A DNA stretch of 64,000 nucleotides from Streptomyces hiroshimensis (GTDB lineage Bacteria; Actinomycetota; Actinomycetes; Streptomycetales; Streptomycetaceae). Shown here piece by piece: positions 58,028 through 64,000 of this stretch. The position numbers and the translations under genes are program-made. The stretch covers positions 280,156 through 344,155 of the forward strand of contig NZ_BMUT01000010.1 in assembly GCF_014650335.1 (NCBI RefSeq). The letters run 5' to 3'. Within the stretch, counting starts at the first letter, position 1. The number at the start of each line of letters is the position of its first letter. The notes beneath the pieces are model-generated. The model searched no databases and was not told the origin of the DNA. It saw only the letters and a program-made list of their open reading frames with translations.

Positions 58028-59548
58028 GTGAGCACCGAGGGCGGCAGCCCCGAAGGCAAGCAGCAGCGGAAGCGTTCACGGCTCGCGGTCGCGTCGGTCG
58101 CGGCGGCGGTGCTGCTGGCCGGTGGCGGCGGGGCGTACTGGGCGGCCACGGCCTCGGAGGGCGACGGCGGCAAGGACAAGGGCGCGGCGGGCGGTGAGAG
58201 CCCGCCACCGCCCCTCGCGCTGGACGCGCCGTCCGCGGGCAGCGGCCCCGCCGGCTCCCCGCAGGGCATCGCCGTGGGCGAGCCGGACCCCACGGGCGTG
58301 CGCTACCGCGCCGAGGGGAAGCTGCCCGACGGGCCGCGGACGGCGCCGGTGCGGCTGCCGAAGGGCGAGGTGAGCCGCGAGGAGGTGGCCGCCCTCGCCG
58401 CGGCGCTCCACGTGCCGGGCACGCCCACCGCCGACGGCGAGGTATGGCGGGTGGGCGGGCCGCCCGGGGCGGACGAGCCGGTGCTGCGGGTGGCCCGCAA
58501 GGGCCCGGGCAACTGGTCGTTCGCGCGCTTCGGCGGTGCGGCCAAGGGCTGTGTGCACCCGCCGGGCTCGGGGCCGCGCACGGACCCCGCGGCCGACCTC
58601 TCCCCCGGCACCCCCGACCACTGCCCGCAGCAGGAGGGCAAGGCCTCGGACGGGCAGCCGCCCGTGCCGGAGGAGAAGGCGAAGAGCGCCGCCGCACCCG
58701 TACTGAAGGCGCTCGGCCAGGACGACTCCAAGGTCGACGCCTCGGTGCTCTTCGGTGCCGTGCGGACGGTCAACGCCGATCCCGTGCTGGACGGCCTGCC
58801 GGTCTTCGGCTGGCGGACGACCCTCGACGTCGGCTCGGATGCACAGATCGTCCGCGGCAGCGGCCAGCTGCAGGTCCCGCCGAAGGGTGCGACGTATCCG
58901 GTGGTGACGGCGGACGAGGCGCTCAAGGAGCTGAACAAGGGCGGCGGCACCGGCAGCGGCGGGATCGGCGGCTGCGCCTCGCCCGTCCCGCACGACGGCT
59001 CGGACGTGCCGGGCGGCTTCGCACCGCCCTGCCCGCCGAAGGCGCCGCCGCGCGAGCCGGCGACGGTGACGGGGGCGGCGTTCGGCCTGTCGGCGCAGTC
59101 GGTGGCCGGGCGGCAGGCGCTGGTGCCGTCGTGGCTGTTCCAGGTGCGCCTGCCGGGTGCGGACAAGGAGCCGGCGATCACCGTCGCCCGGCCCGCGGTG
59201 GACCCGAGGTTCGTGGCGAAGCCCTCGCCGGCGCCGGAGCGCTCCGAGAGCCCGGGGAAGGGCGCGCCGAAGTCGTCCCCGGTGCACGTGACGTCGTACA
59301 GCGTGGAGGACAGGAAGCTCGTCCTGCACTTCTGGGGCGGGGTGTGCCAGACCTACGCGGTCTCCGCCGAGCAGTCGTCCGCCGCGGTGACGGTCAAGGT
59401 CACCGGCACGGAGAAGCAGCCGGGCCGGCAGTGCGTGCTGATGGCGAAGAAGTTCGACGAGACGGTGACGCTGGACGAGCCGCTGGGCGACCGGAAGGTC
59501 GTGGACGCCTCGACGGGGGAGCCCGTGGCGCAGCAGCAGGAGAAGTAG
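58028..59548 (+). CDS. membrane-anchored extracytoplasmic protein of unknown function
   Basis: A 506-residue protein with a short basic cytoplasmic end, one membrane segment (about 19-41) and a large Pro/Gly/Ala-rich exported part. Six or more Cys (KGCVHP, DHCPQQ, GGCASP, PPCPPK, GVCQTY, RQCVLM) could form disulfides. Repeated lengths of VTxDEALKEL and lysine-poor beta-like sequence suggest a sensor or scaffold, but no family is recognised. GTG at 58028 has AAGGAG seven bases upstream; the GTG at 58025 is too close. Confidence 0.82.
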   Translation: MSTEGGSPEGKQQRKRSRLAVASVAAAVLLAGGGGAYWAATASEGDGGKDKGAAGGESPPPPLALDAPSAGSGPAGSPQGIAVGEPDPTGVRYRAEGKLPDGPRTAPVRLPKGEVSREEVAALAAALHVPGTPTADGEVWRVGGPPGADEPVLRVARKGPGNWSFARFGGAAKGCVHPPGSGPRTDPAADLSPGTPDHCPQQEGKASDGQPPVPEEKAKSAAAPVLKALGQDDSKVDASVLFGAVRTVNADPVLDGLPVFGWRTTLDVGSDAQIVRGSGQLQVPPKGATYPVVTADEALKELNKGGGTGSGGIGGCASPVPHDGSDVPGGFAPPCPPKAPPREPATVTGAAFGLSAQSVAGRQALVPSWLFQVRLPGADKEPAITVARPAVDPRFVAKPSPAPERSESPGKGAPKSSPVHVTSYSVEDRKLVLHFWGGVCQTYAVSAEQSSAAVTVKVTGTEKQPGRQCVLMAKKFDETVTLDEPLGDRKVVDASTGEPVAQQQEK

Positions 59549-59642
59549 AGCCGGCGGAAGAGGCACGGAAAACCGCGAAGGCGGCGACCCCGGTGGGGGC
59601 CGCCGCCTTCGCGGTGACAGCGGTGACGCCGGCGAACCCGGC

Positions 59643-59999
59643 TTAGCTGAAGGAGTCGCCGCAGGCGCAGGAACCCGTGGCGTTCGGGTTGTCGATCGTG
59701 AAGCCCTGCTTCTCGATGGTGTCGACGAAGTCGATGGAGGCGCCGCCCAGGTACGGGGCGCTCATGCGGTCGGTGACGACCTTGACGCCGTCGAAGTCCT
59801 TGACGACGTCACCGTCGAGCGAGCGCTCGTCGAAGAAGAGCTGGTACCGCAGGCCGGAGCAGCCGCCGGGCTGGACGGCGACGCGCAGTGCGAGGTCGTC
59901 ACGGCCTTCCTGCTCCAGCAGGGCCTTGACCTTGGCGGCGGCGGCATCGGACAGGAGGATGCCGTCGCTCACAGTGGTCTTCTCGTCCTGAACGGACAT
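59643..59999 (-). CDS. A-type Fe-S carrier, IscA/ErpA/HesB family
   Basis: A 118-residue iron-sulfur carrier. Cluster ligands Cys47 (GGCSGLRY), Cys111 and Cys113 (GSCACGDSF) have the family spacing. It passes Fe-S clusters to apo-enzymes; the adjacent divergent NadA is a [4Fe-4S] enzyme and a plausible client. ATG at 59999 (MSVQDEKTTV) follows GGGAG; upstream codons are not conserved-like. M. tuberculosis Rv2204c is in the same relative place. Confidence 0.95.
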   Translation of the reverse strand: MSVQDEKTTVSDGILLSDAAAAKVKALLEQEGRDDLALRVAVQPGGCSGLRYQLFFDERSLDGDVVKDFDGVKVVTDRMSAPYLGGASIDFVDTIEKQGFTIDNPNATGSCACGDSFS

Positions 60000-60153
60000 C
60001 TGCTTCACTCCCGGGTTTGGTGCGGACTGCTTGCCCTCGGCTGCAACCGCCGGTCTCCCGGATTCATTCCGGGCCTGCTGCGGTGTATTCCGCCATTCAT
60101 GCTCGCACACCGCCCGCCGGATCGGGAATGTGTCACATCGACGCGATCACCAT

Positions 60154-60200
60154 CGTCAAAGTGACGCGAAGCGGTTATGATAGATAGCGTCAAATTGACG
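60154..60200 (+). promoter_or_regulatory. nadA promoter with paired operator-like palindromes
   Basis: CGTCA-AAG-TGACG (60154-60166) and CGTCAA-A-TTGACG (60188-60200) share half-sites. A likely -10 hexamer TATGAT (60176-60181) lies between them; the first site covers the -35 region and the second the start of transcription. Centre-to-centre distance is 34 bp. The layout strongly suggests repression of nadA. Confidence 0.65.
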
Positions 60201-60245
60201 ACAAGGCCTTACCCGGCCGTCCGCAGAACAGAAAGGGTGCGTGAC

Positions 60246-61424
60246 GTGACCACCGCCCAGCCCTTGGATGTCCAGCCCACCCCGCTCGCGCTCCTGCTGC
60301 TCGGCCGCGAGGCCGACCCGAAGAGCGAGCGCGGTGTGGAGTGCCCCGGCGACCTGCCGGCGCCCTCCGACCCGGACCTGGTGGAGCGTGCCCGCGCGGC
60401 CAAGGCGAAGCTCGGGGACAAGGTCTTCGTGCTCGGCCACCACTACCAGCGCGACGAGGTCATCGAGTTCGCGGACGTCACCGGCGACTCCTTCAAGCTC
60501 GCGCGCGACGCCGCCGCCCGGCCGGACGCCGAGTACATCGTCTTCTGCGGCGTGCACTTCATGGCCGAGTCCGCGGACATCCTCACCACCGAGGACCAGC
60601 AGGTCGTCCTGCCGGACCTCGCCGCCGGCTGCTCCATGGCCGACATGGCCACCGCAGAGCAGGTCGCCGAGTGCTGGGACGTGCTGACCGAGGCGGGCGT
60701 CGCCGAGGTGACCGTGCCGGTCTCGTACATGAACTCCTCGGCCGACATCAAGGCCTTCACCGGCAAGCACGGCGGCACGATCTGCACCTCCTCCAACGCC
60801 GAGCGCGCACTGACCTGGGCGTTCGAGCAGGGCGAGAAGGTCCTGTTCCTCCCCGACCAGCACCTGGGCCGCAACACCGCCGTCCGCGACATGGGCATGA
60901 GCCTGGACGACTGCGTCCTCTACAACCCGCACAAGCCGAACGGCGGCCTGACCGCCGAGGAGCTGCGCGGCGCGAAGATGATCCTGTGGCGCGGGCACTG
61001 CTCCGTGCACGGCCGCTTCTCGCTCGACTCGGTCAACGACGTGCGCGAGCGCATCCCGGGGGTCAACGTCCTGGTGCACCCCGAGTGCCGGCACGAGGTC
61101 GTGGCCGCGGCCGACTACGTCGGGTCGACGGAGTACATCATCAAGACCCTGGAGGCGGCACCGAGAGGCTCCAAGTGGGCCATCGGCACGGAGCTGAACC
61201 TGGTCCGCCGTCTGGCGAATCGATTCGCCGACGAGGGCAAGGAGATCGTCTTCCTCGACAAGACGGTCTGCTTCTGCTCGACGATGAACCGGATCGACCT
61301 GCCACACCTGGTGTGGGCGCTGGAGTCCCTCGCGGACGGCAAGGTCGTCAACCGCATCGAGGTCGACCCCGAGGTCGCGGCGTTCTCGAAGCTCGCGCTG
61401 GAGCGGATGCTGGCGCTGCCGTAA
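60246..61424 (+). CDS. nadA: quinolinate synthase
   Basis: A 392-residue [4Fe-4S] enzyme that condenses iminoaspartate with dihydroxyacetone phosphate to quinolinate in NAD synthesis. Three cluster cysteines lie in AAGCSMAD, VHPECRHEV and VCFCSTMN. LGHHYQRDEVIEFAD and GVHFMAESADIL are substrate motifs. GTG at 60246 follows AAAGGG; the earlier in-frame start at 60177 lies inside the promoter. nadB and nadC are not in the window, so nadA is a single-gene unit here. Confidence 0.96.
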   Translation: MTTAQPLDVQPTPLALLLLGREADPKSERGVECPGDLPAPSDPDLVERARAAKAKLGDKVFVLGHHYQRDEVIEFADVTGDSFKLARDAAARPDAEYIVFCGVHFMAESADILTTEDQQVVLPDLAAGCSMADMATAEQVAECWDVLTEAGVAEVTVPVSYMNSSADIKAFTGKHGGTICTSSNAERALTWAFEQGEKVLFLPDQHLGRNTAVRDMGMSLDDCVLYNPHKPNGGLTAEELRGAKMILWRGHCSVHGRFSLDSVNDVRERIPGVNVLVHPECRHEVVAAADYVGSTEYIIKTLEAAPRGSKWAIGTELNLVRRLANRFADEGKEIVFLDKTVCFCSTMNRIDLPHLVWALESLADGKVVNRIEVDPEVAAFSKLALERMLALP

Positions 61425-61431
61425 CCCCCCT

Positions 61432-61481
61432 CGCGCGAACGCCGGCCGGACCGCTCAGGCGGACCGGCCGGCGTTCGCGCG
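61432..61481. terminator. bidirectional terminator between nadA and response regulator
   Basis: A perfect 18-bp stem (61432-61449 with 61464-61481) and a 14-base loop that itself can pair. It abuts the stop codons of two convergent genes. Confidence 0.9.
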
Positions 61482-62177
61482 TCAGCCGGTGCGCGGCCGC
61501 ACCAGCCCCGACTCGTAGGCGATGACCACGAGTTGGGCCCGGTCCCGCGCCCCCAGCTTCGCCATCGCACGGTTCACATGCGTCTTGACGGTCAGCGGAC
61601 TGACCTCCAGCCGCTCGCCGATCTCGTCGTTGGACAGCCCGCCCGCCACCTGGACGAGCACCTCCCGCTCGCGGCCGGTGAGGGCGTCGAGCCGCACGCT
61701 GCGGCCCGCCGGGCGCTCGGGCTCCCCCGGCTGCGCGAGGAACCTCGCGATCAGCCCCTTCGTCGCCGCGGGCGACAGCAGCGCCTCCCCCGCCCGCGCT
61801 ATACGGATCGCCGACAGCAGCTCCTCCGGCTCGGCGCCCTTGCCGAGGAAACCGGAGGCGCCCGCCCGGAGCGACTGCACCACGTACTCGTCGACCTCGA
61901 AGGTCGTCAGCATCACCACGCGGACGTCCGCGAGGGCGGGATCGGAGCAGATCGCCCGGGTGGCGGCCAGGCCGTCCGTGCCCGGCATCCGGATGTCCAT
62001 CAGGACCACGTCCGGGGCCTGGCTGCGGGCCAGCTCCAGGGCCTCGGCGCCGTCGGCGGCCTCCCCCACGACGGTCATGTCCGGCTCGGAGTTCACCAGG
62101 ACGCGGAAAGCGCTCCGCAGCAGGGCCTGGTCGTCGGCGAGCAGGACGCGGATGACGGGACGGTCAGGGGCGGTCAT
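61482..62177 (-). CDS. NarL/LuxR-type response regulator (orphan)
   Basis: A 231-residue response regulator. The receiver has acidic Asp15-Asp16 and phospho-acceptor Asp61 (VVLMDIRMPGTDG). The C-terminal LuxR helix-turn-helix has LTGREREVLVQVAGGLSNDEIGE and VKTHVNRAMAKL. No histidine kinase is adjacent in the window, so its partner must be elsewhere. The gene follows the cob gene on the same strand after 22 bases and could be co-transcribed with it. Confidence 0.94.
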   Translation of the reverse strand: MTAPDRPVIRVLLADDQALLRSAFRVLVNSEPDMTVVGEAADGAEALELARSQAPDVVLMDIRMPGTDGLAATRAICSDPALADVRVVMLTTFEVDEYVVQSLRAGASGFLGKGAEPEELLSAIRIARAGEALLSPAATKGLIARFLAQPGEPERPAGRSVRLDALTGREREVLVQVAGGLSNDEIGERLEVSPLTVKTHVNRAMAKLGARDRAQLVVIAYESGLVRPRTG

Positions 62178-62199
62178 GGGCCCAAAGCGTACGGAGCCC

Positions 62200-63417
62200 T
62201 CAGCGCAGCGTGAGCGCCTGTCCCGCCACCACGAGCAGAACGTGCTCGCATTCGCCGGCCACCATCGTGTTCAGCCGGCCCAGCTCGTCGCGGAAGCGGC
62301 GGCCCGACGCCGTCGCCGGGACGACCCCCGAGCCCACCTCGTTGCTCACCACGACGACCGTGCGCGGCGTCGCCCGTACGGCCGCCACCAGCTCCGCGAC
62401 CCGCGCCGCCAGCGCGTCCGCGCCGCCGTCCGCCCACGACTCGTCGTCCCACGCCCCGACGGAGTCCATCGCGTCCGTCAGCCACAGCGACAGGCAGTCC
62501 AGCAGCAGCGGCGGGCCCTCGGCGGCCAGCAGGGGTACGAGGTCGGTGGTCTCCGCCGTGCGCCAGGAGCCGGGCCTGCGCTCGCGGTGCAGGGCCACCC
62601 GGGCCGCCCAGTCGGCGTCGCCCGGGCGCGTGCCGCCCGTGGCCACGTAGAGGACGTCGGGGAAGGACTCCAGCCGCCGCTCGGCCTCCACGGACTTGCC
62701 CGAGCGGGCGCCGCCCAGCACCAGGGTGCGCCGGGGCAGGTCCGGCACCGCGTGGTAGTCGCCGACGACGAGCGTGGTGCCGTCGGGCACGGTGCGGGCG
62801 CCGGCCGCGGCGAGCTGCCGGTGCAGCTCGCGCCCGGGCGGCACGTCGTGGTCCAGGTGGACGGCGAGCACGTCCGTCGTGGCCGTGACGGCGCCCGCGG
62901 AGCGCAGCCGGGCGAGCGCGTCGGGCCGGCCGAGGACGTCGAGCAGCACCATGTCGTACGGGCCGCCCGGGCGGTCGGGGCCGGGGCCCGGGCCGTTCAG
63001 GCCGGCGGGGGCCGCGCCCGGCGGGAGGTAGAGCAGGCGCTCGCCGTCCGCGGCCGTCACCTCGTAGCCCGTGCCGGGGGCGTCCAGGGCCACCGCCCGG
63101 ATCCGGTGGCCGCTGATCACGGCCAGCTCCCGGCCGTCCGGCACCCGGACCGGCGCGGGCAGGCCCGCCGGGAACTCGACGGCCGGCCCGTCGTGCGGGT
63201 GGGAGAGCAGGACCTGCCGGACCCCGGCGATGGACCGGCCCGCGCGGGCCGCGGCGAAGGCCGGGCCGGGGGTGAGGTCCAGCAGCAGCGCCCCGTCGAC
63301 GAGGACCGCGGTCGCGGCCCGCGCCTCGTCGCCCACGGCGGTGGCGCAGGAGGCGCAGGGGCAGTCGGGGCGCGGCAGCCCCTCGGGGGCTCCGGTGCCG
63401 AGCAGTGTCAGTTCCAC
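62200..63417 (-). CDS. MBL-fold domain fused to adenosylcobinamide kinase/guanylyltransferase (CobU/CobP)
   Basis: A 405-residue fusion. Residues 1 to about 225 resemble a PhnP-like metallo-beta-lactamase fold: MELTLLGTG, a PDCPCASC cysteine cluster, LLSHPHDGPAVEF in place of HxHxDH, and VHLDHDV. Residues about 230-405 are CobU: LVLGGARSGKSVEAE (Walker A), YVATGG, HRERRP, LLLDCLSLWLTD and VVVSNEVGSGVVP. CobU converts adenosylcobinamide to its GDP form in B12 assembly. The MBL half has lost canonical metal residues, so its activity is unclear. GTG start. Confidence 0.92.
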   Translation of the reverse strand: MELTLLGTGAPEGLPRPDCPCASCATAVGDEARAATAVLVDGALLLDLTPGPAFAAARAGRSIAGVRQVLLSHPHDGPAVEFPAGLPAPVRVPDGRELAVISGHRIRAVALDAPGTGYEVTAADGERLLYLPPGAAPAGLNGPGPGPDRPGGPYDMVLLDVLGRPDALARLRSAGAVTATTDVLAVHLDHDVPPGRELHRQLAAAGARTVPDGTTLVVGDYHAVPDLPRRTLVLGGARSGKSVEAERRLESFPDVLYVATGGTRPGDADWAARVALHRERRPGSWRTAETTDLVPLLAAEGPPLLLDCLSLWLTDAMDSVGAWDDESWADGGADALAARVAELVAAVRATPRTVVVVSNEVGSGVVPATASGRRFRDELGRLNTMVAGECEHVLLVVAGQALTLR

Positions 63418-63566
63418 GCACTGATCGTCTCGCGTCCGCGCGCGGCGGGCGCGCGGGGCTCACCCTTTCTCGTCGCCGACGGGCCGTTAGGCTGCGCAAC
63501 GCAGCACGTATGCAGGACCTATGCAGGATCAATCCGGCACGTTCCGGTACGACGCAGGAGGCGGAC

Positions 63567-63776
63567 ATGGCGTGGGTGTGGCGGTTCGAGAAGGCCGACG
63601 GGACGGAGACGTCCCCCGCGGTGGAGCCGGAGGAGTTCACGACGCAGGGGGACGCCGAGTCGTGGATCGGCGAGGTCTGGAAGGAGCTCCTGGACGGGGG
63701 CGCGGAGCAGGTGACGCTGTTCGAGGACGACTCGGAGATCTACGCGATGAGCCTGCGCGCGGCGGCCGAGAGCTGA
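63567..63776 (+). CDS. small acidic hypothetical protein
   Basis: A 69-residue protein, MAWVWRFEKADGTE to SLRAAAES, acidic and without membrane segments. Content such as DAESWIGEVWKELLDGGAEQVTLFEDD suggests a compact alpha/beta fold. ATG at 63567 has GGAGG six bases upstream. No family name is recognised; it looks like a conserved actinobacterial small protein. Confidence 0.8.
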   Translation: MAWVWRFEKADGTETSPAVEPEEFTTQGDAESWIGEVWKELLDGGAEQVTLFEDDSEIYAMSLRAAAES

Positions 63777-63789
63777 CCTCGTCCCGCTT

Positions 63790-63825
63790 CACCGCCTGCC
63801 GTCCCGCACGGGGCGGCAGGCGGTG
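63790..63825. terminator. hairpin between convergent genes
   Basis: A 12-bp stem (63790-63801 with 63814-63825) extended by inner CCC/GGG pairs, 13 bases after the 69-aa gene. Confidence 0.7.
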
Positions 63826-63849
63826 TCGCATCCCGCCTCAGATCCCGCG

Positions 63850-64000
63850 TCACATCTCGCCGAGGTTCACGGTCGTGGTGTGCGCGGTGCCGCCCCGGTC
63901 GTAGGACACCTCGGTCCTGTCGCCGGGCTTGAGGCCCGCGAGCGCCTCGGACAGGGTCTGCATCGTGGAGATGGTGCTCCCGCCCACGGCGGTGATCACG
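63850..64000 (-). CDS. C-terminus of a PDZ-domain protein (partial)
   Basis: The last 50 codons of a minus-strand gene that continues beyond the window. The visible sequence VITAVGGSTISTMQTLSEAL, then LKPGDRTEVSY and a TTTVNLGEM end, is the second half of a PDZ domain as found at the C-terminus of HtrA/DegP-type S1C serine proteases. The protease part is not in view, so the assignment to HtrA is inference. Confidence 0.75.
   Translation of the reverse strand, partial: VITAVGGSTISTMQTLSEALAGLKPGDRTEVSYDRGGTAHTTTVNLGEM

Noticed and set aside
1..64000. Prophage, insertion sequence, integrated element, tRNA or rRNA genes
   Set aside because: No transposase, integrase, phage structural gene, attachment repeat or tRNA-like fold was noticed; gene content is core and syntenic.

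Overview
The window is core chromosome from a high-G+C actinomycete, almost certainly Streptomyces. The evidence is the codon bias, the frequent GTG/TTG starts, an actinobacterial qcrCAB/cta respiratory cluster, a TrpE-TrpG fusion with a three-Trp leader peptide, a MacRS-type two-component pair and a DtxR-type iron box. From memory, gene order matches the region of the S. coelicolor chromosome around SCO2100-SCO2165. It also matches, with insertions and inversions, the M. tuberculosis block Rv2172c-Rv2204c (MetF-like, Rv2175c, PknL, AroG, PlsC, ArsA-like, SRPBCC, FadD15, PimB', NlpC/P60, TrpD, CtaE-QcrCAB, CtaF, CtaC, AdoK, IscA-like). I see no prophage, insertion sequence, CRISPR array, rRNA, tRNA or secondary-metabolite cluster.

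Layout. 0-7.7 kb: a DUF3040 protein, a SAM methyltransferase, a TetR regulator, a phytoene-desaturase-like flavoprotein, a membrane protein with a Tyr/Gln/Gly tail, metF, thiE and an Rv2175c-like DNA-binding protein. 7.8-11.5 kb: an FAD reductase divergent from thiO-thiS-thiG, which lies behind a TPP riboswitch. 11.6-17.5 kb: a PASTA-domain Ser/Thr kinase (PknL type), endonuclease IV, a YedY-like molybdenum enzyme, bacterioferritin and its ferredoxin, and class II DAHP synthase. 17.6-23 kb: attenuated trpEG, pfkA and the macS-macR pair. 23-30.6 kb: PlsC, a lipase-like hydrolase, an EEP phosphatase, glucokinase with its DUF5304 partner, an ArsA-like ATPase, an SRPBCC protein and a metallophosphoesterase. 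30.8-39.5 kb: acyl-CoA ligase, a PimB'-like glycosyltransferase, a GT87 membrane glycosyltransferase, a zinc-peptidase lipoprotein and two NlpC/P60 wall hydrolases. 39.5-45.3 kb: an NYN RNase-like protein, a zinc ribbon, a rhomboid protease, an AsnC ligand-domain protein, a SufS-like desulfurase behind a SAM-IV riboswitch, and trpD. 45.4-54.8 kb: qcrB-qcrA-qcrC-ctaE and ctaF-ctaD-ctaC, with a degenerate receiver and an L,D-transpeptidase between them. 55-64 kb: a cysteine desulfurase-TusA fusion, an adenosine-kinase-like PfkB protein, two unknown proteins, an IscA-type carrier, nadA with paired operator-like sites, an orphan response regulator, an MBL-CobU fusion, a 69-aa protein and the C-terminus of a PDZ protein cut by the window edge.

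Themes. The genes serve aerobic respiration, envelope assembly and signalling (PASTA kinase, PimB', GT87, PlsC, FadD, NlpC/P60, Ldt), sulfur and iron handling (two desulfurases, TusA, IscA, NadA, Bfr/Bfd) and shikimate/tryptophan supply. RNA-level control is prominent: TPP and SAM-IV riboswitches and a trp attenuator. The least-explained material is intergenic: a family of three long palindromic repeats (26.1, 35.4, 42.4 kb), an inverted pair of perfect G-quadruplex motifs between trpEG and pfkA, and symmetric operator-like sites at nadA, bfr, ctaE and ctaC.
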